A stretch of DNA of 64,000 nucleotides from positions 1-64,000 of the forward strand of contig NZ_JAECRZ010000001.1 in NCBI RefSeq assembly GCF_016019955.1, in the 5' to 3' direction. This stretch comes from Thiosulfatihalobacter marinus (GTDB lineage Bacteria > Pseudomonadota > Alphaproteobacteria > Rhodobacterales > Rhodobacteraceae). The position numbers were made by a program, and so were the translations under genes. Positions 52,796-62,295 of this stretch are shown piece by piece (within the stretch, counting starts at the first letter, position 1; every line of letters starts with the position of its first letter). The notes below the pieces were generated by a model. That model did no database searches and was not told where the DNA came from. It worked only from the letters and a program-made list of their open reading frames with translations.

Positions 52796-54889
52796 ATGGA
52801 GACACGGGCGAATTATATCCTGATCGGCGCCTTTACCCTGGCGGGCATTATCGGCGCGTTCGGGTTTCTGTTGTGGCTGGCCAAGATCGACGTGGACCGG
52901 CAATACGCCTATTACGATGTGTTGTTTGACAATGTCGCCGGGCTGAGCAGCGCCGGGGATGTGCGTTATAACGGCTTGCCGGTGGGGCAGGTGGTGGATC
53001 TGCGGCTGGACGCGGAGGATCCGGCCAAGGTGCGGGTTCGTCTGGAACTGGACGCGACCACGCCGGTGCACACCGACACGGTTGCGCAGTTGCAATCGCA
53101 AGGCGTGACCGGCGTCAGCTATGTGGCGCTGTCGGGTGGCTCGGCGGATGCGCCGCGCCTGCCGCGCGGGGGCGTGATCCAAAGCGAATCCAGCGCGCTG
53201 CAATCGATATTCGAGGGCGCGCCGCAGTTGCTGGAAAAGGCCATTGCGTTGCTGGAAGACGTGCGCGAGGTGTTGAATGATGACAACCGCATGGCGGTGT
53301 CGGACATGCTGAGCAATCTCAGCTCGGCATCGGGGCGGCTGGACAGTGCGCTGGCGGATTTCGAAACCCTGTCGGGCAACCTGGGTGAGGCGGCGCAGGC
53401 GATTGCCGGGTTCACCGACCGGCTGGAGACCCTTTCGGACACGGCGGAGGTGACGTTGCAGGAGGCGACGGAAACCTTGCAGGGCGTGCGCGGGGCGGTG
53501 GACAACGCGGGCGAAGCCTTTGCCACGGCGGACGGGCTGATGCAGGGCCAGCTCATGGATTTCATCGAACGTGGCGCCGAGGCGGCGCGTACGCTGGACA
53601 GTGTTGTCAAGACGCTCGAGCCATCGGTGGTGGCGGCGATGCAATCGGCGCAGGGGCTGATTGGCGAGCGTTTGCCCGAACTGGTGGCGCAGTTGCAGGA
53701 CACGGCCGCGGTGGTCGAGGATCAGGTGGCGATAGTGGGTGAGGATGCGTCGCGGCTGATGGCGCGCTACGAGGACGTGGGCGCGGAGGTGCAGGCGCGG
53801 GTGGCGCAGGCCGAAAGCGCGATCTCGGCGCTTGAAGGCGCGTCGCTCAAGGCCGGTGAAACGCTGGAGTCGGTGCGCAGGACATCGGATGTGGCGGGCA
53901 GCGTTCTGGAAGAGGATATTCGGCCGCTGGCGGACGAGGCCACCGCGACGATGGCCACGGCGCGCGATCTGGCTGAGCAGCGTCTGCCGGGGCTGATCGA
54001 CCAGACGCAAAGCACGCTGGCCACGGTGGAGACCGAAGCGCGCGCCCTGTCGGGCAGCGCGCAGGTGGCGCTGGCAGAGGCCACGGCGAGGTTGGGCGAG
54101 GCGCAGGCGACGCTGGCGGCGTTCCGGGAGTCGGTGGCGCAGGCCGAGGACATGCTGGCCTCGGTGACGGAGACCTCTGACATCATCGGCGCGCTGGTAC
54201 GCGAAGACGGTGCGGCGCTGGTGGCGGATGCGCGGGTGGCGGCGCAAGAGGCGCGGGCGGCGATCGAAACGATCAATGTGGCGGTGCAGGACGATCTGCC
54301 CGGCATGATGGCGGATGTGCGGGACGCGGCGCAGACAGCGAACCGGGTGATCGACGAGGTTGGCGCACAGGTCGGCGGGGCGGCGGGCACGTTTGACAGG
54401 CTGGCCGATGAGAGCGGCGTGGCGCTGGCGGCGGCGACGGATGCGTTTGCCAATGCCAATGAAACGCTGGCCGCGATCAGCACGGCGATGGAATCGGCCG
54501 AGGGCACGCTGGGCGCCGCGGAACAGACATTCACCTCGGTCAATGCGATTATCGACGAGGATATTGACGGTATGGTGGTGGACATTCGCCGGGCCGTGGA
54601 CGCCTTTACCACCACTGTCACCGGCGTGTCGGATGACTTTGACAGGGTGGCGGACGAGGTGCTGGCGGCCTCGGAATCGGCGGCCGATCTGATGGCGACG
54701 GTGGACGGGATCGTGCAGGCCAACCGTTTGCAGGTCAGCGAGTTCATGCGGATCGGTCTGCCACAGTTTGTGCGGTTCATCGAGGAATCGCGGCTGTTGG
54801 TCGGAAATCTTGAACGGCTGGCCAAACGGGTCGAACGCGATCCGGCCCGCTTCCTGCTTGGTACACAAAATTCGGAGTTCCGCCGATGA
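52796..54889 (+). CDS. mlaD: MCE-domain protein with very long helical tail
   Basis: 697 aa against about 180 for E. coli MlaD. One membrane helix at residues 7-25, an MCE domain at about 35-125 (YYDVLFDNVAGLSSAGDVRYNGLPVG), then roughly 550 residues of Ala/Glu/Thr-rich heptad-like helix with Met-accepting-protein-like composition. A 97-residue repeat is visible (TSDVAGSVLEED and TSDIIGALVRED). The tail may form a tunnel or needle across the periplasm as in PqiB/LetB-type systems (inference). GGATC context, ATG at 52796. Confidence 0.9.
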   Translation: METRANYILIGAFTLAGIIGAFGFLLWLAKIDVDRQYAYYDVLFDNVAGLSSAGDVRYNGLPVGQVVDLRLDAEDPAKVRVRLELDATTPVHTDTVAQLQSQGVTGVSYVALSGGSADAPRLPRGGVIQSESSALQSIFEGAPQLLEKAIALLEDVREVLNDDNRMAVSDMLSNLSSASGRLDSALADFETLSGNLGEAAQAIAGFTDRLETLSDTAEVTLQEATETLQGVRGAVDNAGEAFATADGLMQGQLMDFIERGAEAARTLDSVVKTLEPSVVAAMQSAQGLIGERLPELVAQLQDTAAVVEDQVAIVGEDASRLMARYEDVGAEVQARVAQAESAISALEGASLKAGETLESVRRTSDVAGSVLEEDIRPLADEATATMATARDLAEQRLPGLIDQTQSTLATVETEARALSGSAQVALAEATARLGEAQATLAAFRESVAQAEDMLASVTETSDIIGALVREDGAALVADARVAAQEARAAIETINVAVQDDLPGMMADVRDAAQTANRVIDEVGAQVGGAAGTFDRLADESGVALAAATDAFANANETLAAISTAMESAEGTLGAAEQTFTSVNAIIDEDIDGMVVDIRRAVDAFTTTVTGVSDDFDRVADEVLAASESAADLMATVDGIVQANRLQVSEFMRIGLPQFVRFIEESRLLVGNLERLAKRVERDPARFLLGTQNSEFRR

Positions 54890-55566
54890 CACGGGTTTCC
54901 CTTTTCCTTGCCCTTCTCGCGATGTCCGGCCTGAGCGCCTGTGCCGGGATCGGCACGCTGAGCCGGGCGGCGACGCCGTCCGATCTGTATGCGCTGACAC
55001 CCAAGAGCACGTTTTCATCATCCCTTCCGCGCCTGAATCAGCAGATCGTGGTAGAGGAGCCAACCGCCACCTCGGCGGTGGATACCGACCAGGTGGCGGT
55101 GATGCCCAACCCGTTGCAGGTGCAGTACCTGCCCAATGTGCGCTGGGTGGATCGTGCGCCGCTGATTGTGCAGACGCTGTTGGTGGAGAGCTTTGAAAAC
55201 AGCGGCAAGGTGGCCGCCGTGGGGCGGTCAGGCGTGGGGCTGCGGGCGGATTATGTCATCGTGTCGGATCTGCGCGAGTTTCAGGCAGAGGTGCCCGAAG
55301 GGGCGGGCGAAGACAGTTTGCTGGATGTTCGGGTTCGGCTGAACATCAAGATCCTGGATGCCTTCAACGAACAGATCATTGCCTCGAGCGGATTTGCCAA
55401 GACCCGCAAGGCCGAAAGCGACGAGATGATCGACATTGCCGGGGCGTTCGATTCGGCGCTGGGCGCGGCGATGCGGGACGCGGTGGAGTGGAGCATCCGC
55501 AAGATCAACGACCACGCCAGCGCCAATCCCAGGCCGGACCTGTATTCGCGCCGCGCCGGGAGGTAG
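54886..55566 (+). CDS. PqiC/ABC-type transport auxiliary lipoprotein
   Basis: 226 aa. Lipoprotein signal with lipobox LSAC (Cys at residue 19), then the ABC_trans_aux/PqiC fold (YLPNVRWVDRAPLIVQTLLVESFENSGKVAAVGR, ADYVIVSDLREFQAEV). It is thought to sit at the outer membrane and join the end of the MCE bridge. Four-base overlap with the MCE gene. Confidence 0.88.
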   Translation: MTRVSLFLALLAMSGLSACAGIGTLSRAATPSDLYALTPKSTFSSSLPRLNQQIVVEEPTATSAVDTDQVAVMPNPLQVQYLPNVRWVDRAPLIVQTLLVESFENSGKVAAVGRSGVGLRADYVIVSDLREFQAEVPEGAGEDSLLDVRVRLNIKILDAFNEQIIASSGFAKTRKAESDEMIDIAGAFDSALGAAMRDAVEWSIRKINDHASANPRPDLYSRRAGR

Positions 55567-55574
55567 CGCGGAAT

Positions 55575-56924
55575 TCAGATCTGGTCCTGTATTTCGTACC
55601 AGCCATAGACCAGCGGCAGGATCAGGCGGCGCCATGATCCCAGTTCGAACCGGCGCAGCGGGGCTGACATGAGGCCGGGTGTTGGGGGGCCGGTGCCGGT
55701 GATCCGGGCTGCCAGAAGCCGGCCGGCATAGCTTCCCATTGCCACGCCATTGCCGTGATAGCAGAGCGCCGCCCAGGTGTTGTCCATCCCCGGCACCTGC
55801 CCGGCAAAGGGCGTGAGGTTGCGCGCCAGTGCCACCAGGCCGGACCAGAAATGCGCCGTGTCCACGCCGCGCCAGGCGGGGAACATACGGTCGAAATCGC
55901 GCCGCGCCCGTTTGCGGGTTGCGGCAAAGCCGGCCGGGGTGGCGCGGTAATCGGCGCGCAGGCCAAATAGCATCCGGTTGTCCGGCAACAGGCGGAAATA
56001 ATGCAGCAGGTGGCGGGTGTCATAGCTCATCTGGCGGCTGGTCCAGCCCTGCGCGGTCAGTTCGTGCCCGGACAGGGGGCGGGTGACGAGGATCGAGCTT
56101 TGCACCGGCAGCACCCGTCCGCCCAGCCAGCGCGGCAGGTCTTCGGCGCCATAGCCGTTGGTGGCCAGGATCAGGTTGGTCGCGCGGATGGTGCCGGTGG
56201 GCGTGTGCAGCAGGTGGGCGCCTGTCGCGTCGCGTCTCAGCGCGGCGACGGGGCTGTTGCCATGCAGGCGGGCCCCGGCGGCGCGCGCGGCGTCGGTCAG
56301 ACCGGCGATGTATTTCATCGGATTCAGGGCAAAGCCGATGGGGACGGTGAGCGCGCCGTGAAACTCGGGGCTGTTCAGGCCGTGTTCGGGCAGGGCCTCG
56401 CGCGGCAGGACCGTGGGGGCGATGCCATAATGGCGCTGGTAATAGGCGGCCCCGTCCTGCAACGCCGCAATGCGTGAGGCGCGGTGCGCCAACAGGGTTT
56501 CGCCCCGCGAATGGGTGTCGGCCTCGATGCCATGATCGGCAAGCAGGGCGGCGACGTGATCGACGGCGGCGCGTTCGGCGTCAAGGTATTCGCGGGCCGC
56601 CCCGGCACCGTGGCGCTTGGCCAGCCCGTCAAAATCGAGCTTGGCGCCGCCAAGGCAGCAGAACCCGCCATTGCGCCCGGATGCGCCCCAGCCGGGCTGG
56701 TTCGCGTCCAGCACCACGACATCCTGTCCGGCCCGCGCCAGCGCCAGCGCGGCATTCAGCCCGGTGAATCCGGCGCCGATGACCGCTGTTTCACAGTGTT
56801 GTGCCCCGTCGATCGGCGGGCAGGCGGGCGGGGTGGCCGTGGTGCGCCAGAAATTGTCGGCGATGGGGGCAGGGCCATAGGCCATCGGCTCGTACAGGTG
56901 CCGCCCGGGCAGCGTGTCGGGCAT
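55575..56924 (-). CDS. FAD-dependent amine oxidase, PuuB/OrdL-like
   Basis: 449 aa DAO-family flavoprotein. FAD motif TAVIGAGFTGLNAALALARAG near residue 47, GWGASGRNGGFCCLGG (PuuB-type), and C-terminal LARNLTPFAGQVPG and YHGNGVAMGSYAGRL. PuuB oxidises gamma-glutamylputrescine. Its one-base overlap with the putrescine-type permease potI supports polyamine or related amine catabolism, though other puu genes are absent. Confidence 0.88.
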   Translation of the reverse strand: MPDTLPGRHLYEPMAYGPAPIADNFWRTTATPPACPPIDGAQHCETAVIGAGFTGLNAALALARAGQDVVVLDANQPGWGASGRNGGFCCLGGAKLDFDGLAKRHGAGAAREYLDAERAAVDHVAALLADHGIEADTHSRGETLLAHRASRIAALQDGAAYYQRHYGIAPTVLPREALPEHGLNSPEFHGALTVPIGFALNPMKYIAGLTDAARAAGARLHGNSPVAALRRDATGAHLLHTPTGTIRATNLILATNGYGAEDLPRWLGGRVLPVQSSILVTRPLSGHELTAQGWTSRQMSYDTRHLLHYFRLLPDNRMLFGLRADYRATPAGFAATRKRARRDFDRMFPAWRGVDTAHFWSGLVALARNLTPFAGQVPGMDNTWAALCYHGNGVAMGSYAGRLLAARITGTGPPTPGLMSAPLRRFELGSWRRLILPLVYGWYEIQDQI

Positions 56925-57736
56925 CAGCCGGCTGCCATCTGTTCTTCGGCCTGCCGGCGTTTGACCGCGCGCTTGGTGACAAGCGACGCCGAGATCGTGC
57001 CGACCGCGACAATCAGGATCAGGATGGTCGAAAGCGCGTTGATTTCCGGGCTGACGCCGAGACGCACGGACGAGAAGATCTTGATCGGCAGCGTGGTAGA
57101 GGACGGTCCGGCCACGAAGGAGGCGATCACCAGATCGTCCAGCGACAGGGTCAGCGCCAGCAACCAGCCCGACACCACTGCGGGCGCGATGATCGGCAGG
57201 GTAACGAGGCGGAAGGCTTCGAACGCGGAACTGCCCAGATCAAGCGCGGCCTCTTCCAGAGACTTGTCAAAGCTGACAAGGCGCGAGCTGACCACCACGG
57301 ACACGTAGCACATGGAGAAGGTGGCGTGGGCCAGAACGATGGTGAACATGCCGCGATCCAGCCCGATCGAGATGAACAGAAGCAGCAGCGAAAGGCCGGT
57401 GATGACTTCGGGCATCACCAGTGGCGCGTAGATCATGCCGGAAAACAGCGTGCGCCCGAAGAAGCGCCCGCCGCGCACCAGCACATAGGCCGCCATGGTG
57501 CCCAGCACGGTGGCGATGGTGGAGGAGGCAACGCCCACCTTGAGCGTGACCAGCGCGGCATCCAGAAAGGCCTGGTTTTGCAGCAGTTCGCCATACCATT
57601 TGGTCGAGAAACCGGCCCAGACGGTGACAAGACGGCTTTCGTTGAAGCTGAAGATGATCAGGATCACCATCGGCAGGTAGAGAAAGGCAAATCCCAGTGC
57701 AAGCGAGGTGGTGTTGAACCATGTCAGGCGTCTCAT
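56924..57736 (-). CDS. potI: Putrescine-type ABC permease PotI
   Basis: 270 aa with six hydrophobic segments. Near the N-terminus FLYLPMVILIIFSFNESR is characteristic of PotC/PotI; the EAA loop is SLEEAALDLGSSAFEAFRLVTLP. The start MRRLTWFNTT overlaps the end of potH by four bases. The upstream frame is long but antisense-like. Likely substrate putrescine or a related amine, by similarity of the ATPase to PotG. Confidence 0.88.
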   Translation of the reverse strand: MRRLTWFNTTSLALGFAFLYLPMVILIIFSFNESRLVTVWAGFSTKWYGELLQNQAFLDAALVTLKVGVASSTIATVLGTMAAYVLVRGGRFFGRTLFSGMIYAPLVMPEVITGLSLLLLFISIGLDRGMFTIVLAHATFSMCYVSVVVSSRLVSFDKSLEEAALDLGSSAFEAFRLVTLPIIAPAVVSGWLLALTLSLDDLVIASFVAGPSSTTLPIKIFSSVRLGVSPEINALSTILILIVAVGTISASLVTKRAVKRRQAEEQMAAG

Positions 57737-58629
57737 TGTTCCGCCTCCATCATCTTTTGCTGATTGCGCTGATACATCACGATCGGGACGATCAGGATCA
57801 GGAGCAGCACCACCGCCACCGCGCTGGCCACAGGCCAGTCGCGATTGGCGAAGAATTCCTCGTAAAGCACCTTGCCGATCATCAATGTGCGCGACCCACC
57901 CAGAAGCGAGGGGATCACGAATTCTCCCAAGGCCGGGATGAAGACCAGAAAACAGCCCGCGATAATGCCCGGACGGGCCAGGGGCATGGTGATCAGCCAG
58001 AAGGCCGAGGTGCGCGAACAGCCCAGATCGACGGCGGCCTCGTTGAGCGAGGTGTCGAGCTTTTCCAGCGTGGCATAGATCGGCAGGATCATGAATGGGC
58101 AATAGGTGTAGACAATGCCGATATAGACCGCCCAGTTGGTATTGAGGATGATCAGCGGTTCCGAGATGAGGCCGATGCCCATCAGGAACTGGTTGAGAAA
58201 GCCCTCCTGGGAGAGAATGCCCATCCACGAATAGACCCGGATCAGGAAGCTGGTCCAGAAGGGCAGGATCACCAGCATCATCAGCGTGGGGCGCCATTCA
58301 TCGGGCGCGTTGGCCATGCCATAGGCGATGGGAAAGCTGACCAGCAGGGTAAGCGCGGTGGCAATGGACGCGATTTTCAGGCTGGAGAGATAGGCCTTCC
58401 AGTACAGATCGTCGTCGGTCAGGAACACGTAGTTTTCGAAATCCAGCTCGGACAGAAACGTCTTGAACCCGGCCCAGCCCGTGGCGAGATCAAGCGTGGG
58501 AGTGTAGGGCGGAATCGAGATCGCGTAATCGGACAGAGAGATCTTGAACACGATGCCGAAGGGCACAAGGAACAGCAGGAACAGCCAGAGATACGGGACC
58601 GAGATCAGCGAGAAGCGGCGTAAATTCAT
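57733..58629 (-). CDS. potH: Putrescine-type ABC permease PotH
   Basis: 298 aa. The first helix VPYLWLFLLFLVPFGIVFKISLSD is typical of PotB/PotH; the EAA loop is SLNEAAVDLGCSRTSAFWLITMP. Five to six helices. Start MNLRRFSLI, ten bases after the potG stop. Forms the channel with PotI. Confidence 0.88.
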   Translation of the reverse strand: MNLRRFSLISVPYLWLFLLFLVPFGIVFKISLSDYAISIPPYTPTLDLATGWAGFKTFLSELDFENYVFLTDDDLYWKAYLSSLKIASIATALTLLVSFPIAYGMANAPDEWRPTLMMLVILPFWTSFLIRVYSWMGILSQEGFLNQFLMGIGLISEPLIILNTNWAVYIGIVYTYCPFMILPIYATLEKLDTSLNEAAVDLGCSRTSAFWLITMPLARPGIIAGCFLVFIPALGEFVIPSLLGGSRTLMIGKVLYEEFFANRDWPVASAVAVVLLLILIVPIVMYQRNQQKMMEAEQ

Positions 58630-58639
58630 GGATGCGCCC

Positions 58640-59779
58640 TCATTTGTCCAGCACGATGCCGGCGGTTTCGGTCCAGCTGAGCCAGACATCGTCTTCCCAG
58701 GTCAGTTCCCGGCGCGACAGGCGGCGGTTGTTGGCGGTCTGGGCCTTGACGCGGGTGCCGTTGGCCAGCAGCACGCTGTAGACCGAAAGGCTGCCCAGAT
58801 AGGCGATGTCTTCGATCCTGCCCTGTATGACGTTGGTGCGGTCGCTCGGGCGGTCCTTGGAAATGGAGACTTTCTCGGGGCGGATGGCAAAGGTGCAGCG
58901 CGCCTGCGTCTCGGGGGCGTGCGGGCATTCGGCCACCAGCGGCGGCTGGCCCTCGGCCCAGTGCAGAAGGGTCTTGCCGTCGCCGCGCGGGCTGGCGTTG
59001 CCCTCGATCAGGTTCACGTCGCCGATGAAATCGGCCACGTAGACGGAATTTGGGGTTTCATAGATGCGGTCGGGTGTGTCGACCTGGATCAGACGGCCGT
59101 CATCCATCACCGCGATGCGGGAGGCGACGGTCATCGCCTCTTCCTGATCATGGGTGACGATCACGAAGGTGGTGCCGGTTTTTTCCTGGATGTCCATCAG
59201 TTCGAACTGCGTGTCCTGGCGCAGTTTCTTGTCAAGCGCGCCCAGCGGTTCGTCAAGCAACAGCAGCTTGGGCGCCTTGGCCAGCGAGCGGGCCAGCGCG
59301 ACGCGCTGGCGCTGGCCACCGGAAATCTGGTGCGGCTTGCGGCGGGCGAATTTGTCCAGCCGGACCAGCTTGATCATCTCTTCGACTCGCGCGGCGACCT
59401 GCTCTTTGGGCAGTCTGTCACGGCGCAGGCCGAAGGCGATATTGTCCCAGACGGACAGATGCGGGAACAGCGCGTAGCTTTGGAACATCATGTTCACCGC
59501 GCGTTTGTTGGGAGGCACGCCCGCCATGTCCTGCCCATCGATGGTGATGGTGCCCGATGTCGGGGTTTCGAACCCGCCCAGCATCCGCATCAGCGTGGTC
59601 TTGCCACAGCCCGAGGGGCCAAGCAGGGCAAAGAATTCGCGCCGGTAGATATCAAGGCTGATCGAATCGATGGCGGTGAAATCGCCGAACCGCTTGGTGA
59701 CGTTCGAAAACGCGATCAGCGGTGTTTCGTCCGGGTCGTGCCAGGGCGCGAAAACGGTTTTCTCGGCCGATTGGTTCAT
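58640..59779 (-). CDS. potG: Putrescine-type ABC importer ATPase PotG
   Basis: 379 aa. Walker A GPSGCGKTT, MMFQSYALFPHLSVWDNIAFGL Q-loop region, signature ISGGQRQRVALARSLAKAPK, Walker B LLLLDEPLGALDKKLR and C-terminal TOBE domain. The stretches around the Q-loop and DKKLR resemble E. coli PotG more than PotA. First gene of the leftward operon; GGAGGGATCCC precedes the ATG. The periplasmic binding protein (PotF) is not in the window. Confidence 0.9.
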   Translation of the reverse strand: MNQSAEKTVFAPWHDPDETPLIAFSNVTKRFGDFTAIDSISLDIYRREFFALLGPSGCGKTTLMRMLGGFETPTSGTITIDGQDMAGVPPNKRAVNMMFQSYALFPHLSVWDNIAFGLRRDRLPKEQVAARVEEMIKLVRLDKFARRKPHQISGGQRQRVALARSLAKAPKLLLLDEPLGALDKKLRQDTQFELMDIQEKTGTTFVIVTHDQEEAMTVASRIAVMDDGRLIQVDTPDRIYETPNSVYVADFIGDVNLIEGNASPRGDGKTLLHWAEGQPPLVAECPHAPETQARCTFAIRPEKVSISKDRPSDRTNVIQGRIEDIAYLGSLSVYSVLLANGTRVKAQTANNRRLSRRELTWEDDVWLSWTETAGIVLDK

Positions 59780-60343
59780 CGGGATCCCTCCTTGGTCATT
59801 GGCATCCGGGGTCTGTCGCCCGGTTGGCGCGCGGCCTGTGGTGATATTGCGCGCATGGGCCGGGGCGATGCAAAGGCGAAGTTGACCCCGCGGTCACCAG
59901 AACCTGAATCGCCCCAACTATGGGCGATATCGCAGGCTGAGGAGGCAAAGGGCATACGCGGCTCCGGCGTGTCGTTGGATGATGATCGCCATATTTGATC
60001 AAAAAATTGATTCGATGCAATGCGAAGCCGGGCGCTTTTGTCGATATACTGACCGGAATACGGCCCGGAGCAACCACAGCCTGCGGTGGTTCGCAACGAA
60101 AAATCACGCCGGGTAATGTCGGAAATGGCAAGAAAAGCAGAGCCGGGAGGGGCTTGAGACGAGAATGCGGGCGTTTCCGGGAACGTGCCAAAGCGGTGTC
60201 GATTTTTTTGATCAAAAAAGCAGCGGATGGGCCGATGACCGACGTTTGGCACGATCCACGCCTGGCGGTCGACACGGAACCCGCCGCCACTTGCGGGAAG
60301 GTCTTTTCCCCTGTCCGGATTTGCGCTAGGGACAATCGCAAGC
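59780..60343. other. 564-base intergenic region between divergent potG and tRNA-Arg
   Basis: No coding gene is convincing; a 123-residue frame from 59995 runs into the tRNA and has no homology I recognise. The region holds TTTGATCAAAAAA twice (59994-60006 and 60207-60219); the second is part of the perfect 16-base palindrome TTTTTTGATCAAAAAA (60204-60219). These may be operators for the pot operon. The 3-prime end carries the tRNA promoter, which I cannot place precisely. Confidence 0.5.
60204..60219. promoter_or_regulatory. 16-base A/T palindrome, candidate operator
   Basis: TTTTTTGATCAAAAAA, perfect, in a strongly GC-rich background. Its right 13 bases with the preceding T recur at 59994-60006. 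It is 425 bases upstream of potG and 125 before the tRNA. Bound protein unknown. Confidence 0.45.
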
Positions 60344-60420
60344 GGTCCCTTAGCTCAACTGGATAGAGCAGCTGACTTCTAATCAGCAGGTTGAGGGTTC
60401 GAGTCCTTCAGGGATCGCCA
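60344..60420 (+). tRNA. tRNA-Arg (anticodon TCT)
   Basis: 77 bases including encoded CCA. The acceptor stem GGTCCCT pairs with AGGGATC, D-arm contains AGCTCAACTGGATAGAGC, anticodon stem GCTGA/TCAGC holds loop CTTCTAA with anticodon TCT at 60378-60380, and the T-loop is TTCGAGT. Reads AGA/AGG codons, rare in this GC-rich genome. Confidence 0.95.
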
Positions 60421-60547
60421 CTTTCAAGAGAGTCTTTTGAATACACAACGATCCGCGATCCGGTCTTTGGCTCATTGGCGCGGGTTCGGGTTGAAATCCG
60501 GTTCGGTTGCGCGTTGATGGTATCCGTTGACCTTCGGAAGTGTTCGC

Positions 60548-62149
60548 ATGGATTCGCAAGACAAGAGACCGGTAGACCTGTTCGTGATCGGCGGCGGAAT
60601 CAATGGTTGCGGCATCGCGCGGGATGCGGCGGGGCGGGGGCTGGTGGTGGAACTGGCGGAAATGGGCGATCTGGCCTCGGCCACGTCTTCGGCCTCGACC
60701 AAGCTGTTCCATGGCGGATTGCGGTATCTGGAGTATTTCGAACTCCGGCTGGTGCGCGAGGCCCTGAGCGAGCGGGAAACCCTGTTGTCGGCAATGCCGC
60801 ATATCAGCTGGCCGATGCGTTTCGTGCTGCCCTATAACCGCGAGATGCGGTTTGATGCGGACACGTCGGCGTCCAGGCTGTTGAGCTTTTTCCTGCCCTG
60901 GATGGAGGGACGGCGACCGGTCTGGATGATCCGGCTGGGGCTGTTTCTGTATGACCATCTGGGTGGGCGCAGGATCCTGCCGGGAACCCGGCGCGTGGAC
61001 CTGAAGGCCGATCCGGTGGGTGCGGCGCTGAAGGACCGGTTCGAAAAGGCGTTTGAATATTCCGATTGCTGGGTCGAGGACAGCCGCCTTGTGGTGCTGA
61101 ACGCGCGCGACGCGGCGGCGCGCGGGGCACGGATCCGGACGCGGTGCAAGGTGGTGGCGGCGGAGTGCCGTGACGGGCTGTGGCATGTGACCTGCGAGGA
61201 TGTCGAGAGCGGCGCGCGATCGGTCACGCTGGCGCGCGCGCTGGTGAATGCGGCCGGGCCCTGGGTGGCGCAGGTGATCGGCGGCGTGATGCAGCGGGAC
61301 AGTCAGGAAAGTGTGCGGCTGGTACGAGGCAGCCATATCGTGACAGGGCGGCTGTTTGATCACGACAAGTGCTACTTCTTTCAGGGCCGGGATGGGCGGA
61401 TCATTTTTGCGATACCTTACGAGCAGGATTTCACGCTGATCGGGACAACGGATCAGCCCCATTCCGGGCCGGACACACGCCCGGAATGCACCGACGAGGA
61501 GGCGCAGTATCTGTGCGATTTCGCGTCGGAATATTTCGAACGTCCCGTGACGATGGCCGACATTGTATGGCGCTATTCCGGGGTGCGGCCGCTTTTCGAT
61601 GACGGGGAAAGCTCGGCCACGGCGGCGACGCGCGATTATGTGCTAAAGCTGGAACATCCCGGTGCGCCGCTGCTGAATGTGTTCGGCGGCAAGATCACGA
61701 CCTATCGACGGCTGGCCGAGGCGGCGCTGGGCAAGCTGGGACCGGCATTGGGTATGCAAAAGGCGGGCTGGACGGCGGGCGTGCCGCTGCCCGGCGGGGA
61801 TTTTGCGGTGGATGGCGTGGCGGCGCAGATCGAGGGTTTGCAAGGCGCGTATCCGTTTCTGGACAGTGCCTGGGCGGCGCGGCTGGTGCGGGCCTATGGC
61901 ACCGAGGCAAGCGACATGTTGGGCGATGCGCATTCGGTTGACGATCTGGGAACGGATTTTGGCGCGACCCTGTATGCGCGCGAAGTGACATGGCTGATGA
62001 CACGGGAATTTGCGTGCAGGGCGGATGATGTGTTGTGGCGGCGCGGCAAGCTGGGGCTGCGGGTGAACGCGGATCAGGCGGCGGCGCTGGATCGCTGGAT
62101 GACCGGGGCGCGTCAAAATGCTCGGGCGGGGGCGATTGCGAAGAATTGA
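60548..62149 (+). CDS. glpD: Glycerol-3-phosphate dehydrogenase (FAD, aerobic)
   Basis: 533 aa. Oxidises glycerol-3-phosphate to dihydroxyacetone phosphate at the membrane, passing electrons to quinone. FAD motif LFVIGGGINGCGIARDAAGRG near residue 12, then SATSSASTKLFHGGLRYLEY, the GlpD signature, and VRPLFDDGESSATAATRDYVL later. The C-terminal DAO_C domain is present. The start MDSQDKRPVD has GGAAG eight bases upstream. No glpFK genes adjoin. Confidence 0.95.
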   Translation: MDSQDKRPVDLFVIGGGINGCGIARDAAGRGLVVELAEMGDLASATSSASTKLFHGGLRYLEYFELRLVREALSERETLLSAMPHISWPMRFVLPYNREMRFDADTSASRLLSFFLPWMEGRRPVWMIRLGLFLYDHLGGRRILPGTRRVDLKADPVGAALKDRFEKAFEYSDCWVEDSRLVVLNARDAAARGARIRTRCKVVAAECRDGLWHVTCEDVESGARSVTLARALVNAAGPWVAQVIGGVMQRDSQESVRLVRGSHIVTGRLFDHDKCYFFQGRDGRIIFAIPYEQDFTLIGTTDQPHSGPDTRPECTDEEAQYLCDFASEYFERPVTMADIVWRYSGVRPLFDDGESSATAATRDYVLKLEHPGAPLLNVFGGKITTYRRLAEAALGKLGPALGMQKAGWTAGVPLPGGDFAVDGVAAQIEGLQGAYPFLDSAWAARLVRAYGTEASDMLGDAHSVDDLGTDFGATLYAREVTWLMTREFACRADDVLWRRGKLGLRVNADQAAALDRWMTGARQNARAGAIAKN

Positions 62150-62174
62150 TATTTGACGCGACCCGATCTATAGG
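62146..62174 (+). promoter_or_regulatory. Candidate icd promoter
   Basis: TTGATA (62146-62151), exactly 17 bases, TATAGG (62169-62174). Overlaps the glpD stop codon and would give a leader of about 115 bases before icd. Both hexamers match consensus at four or more positions. Confidence 0.5.
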
Positions 62175-62295
62175 GGGCGTGACCCGTGCCCGGCCATCGT
62201 GGCGCGCGACGATGAAATTGACGGAACCCGGCCCCGGCCGCCCCAAATCTCTAGTCGAGACACTATCCCGACGCTGAAAAAAAGGTTGTGAGAAA

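Noticed and set aside
60204-60219. FnrL or Crp-like site.
   Set aside because: The FnrL box is TTGAT-N4-ATCAA; here the two half-sites overlap with no spacer.
59995-60366. 123-codon frame upstream of the tRNA.
   Set aside because: It runs into the tRNA, has no ribosome site or recognisable domain, and its composition resembles non-coding sequence.
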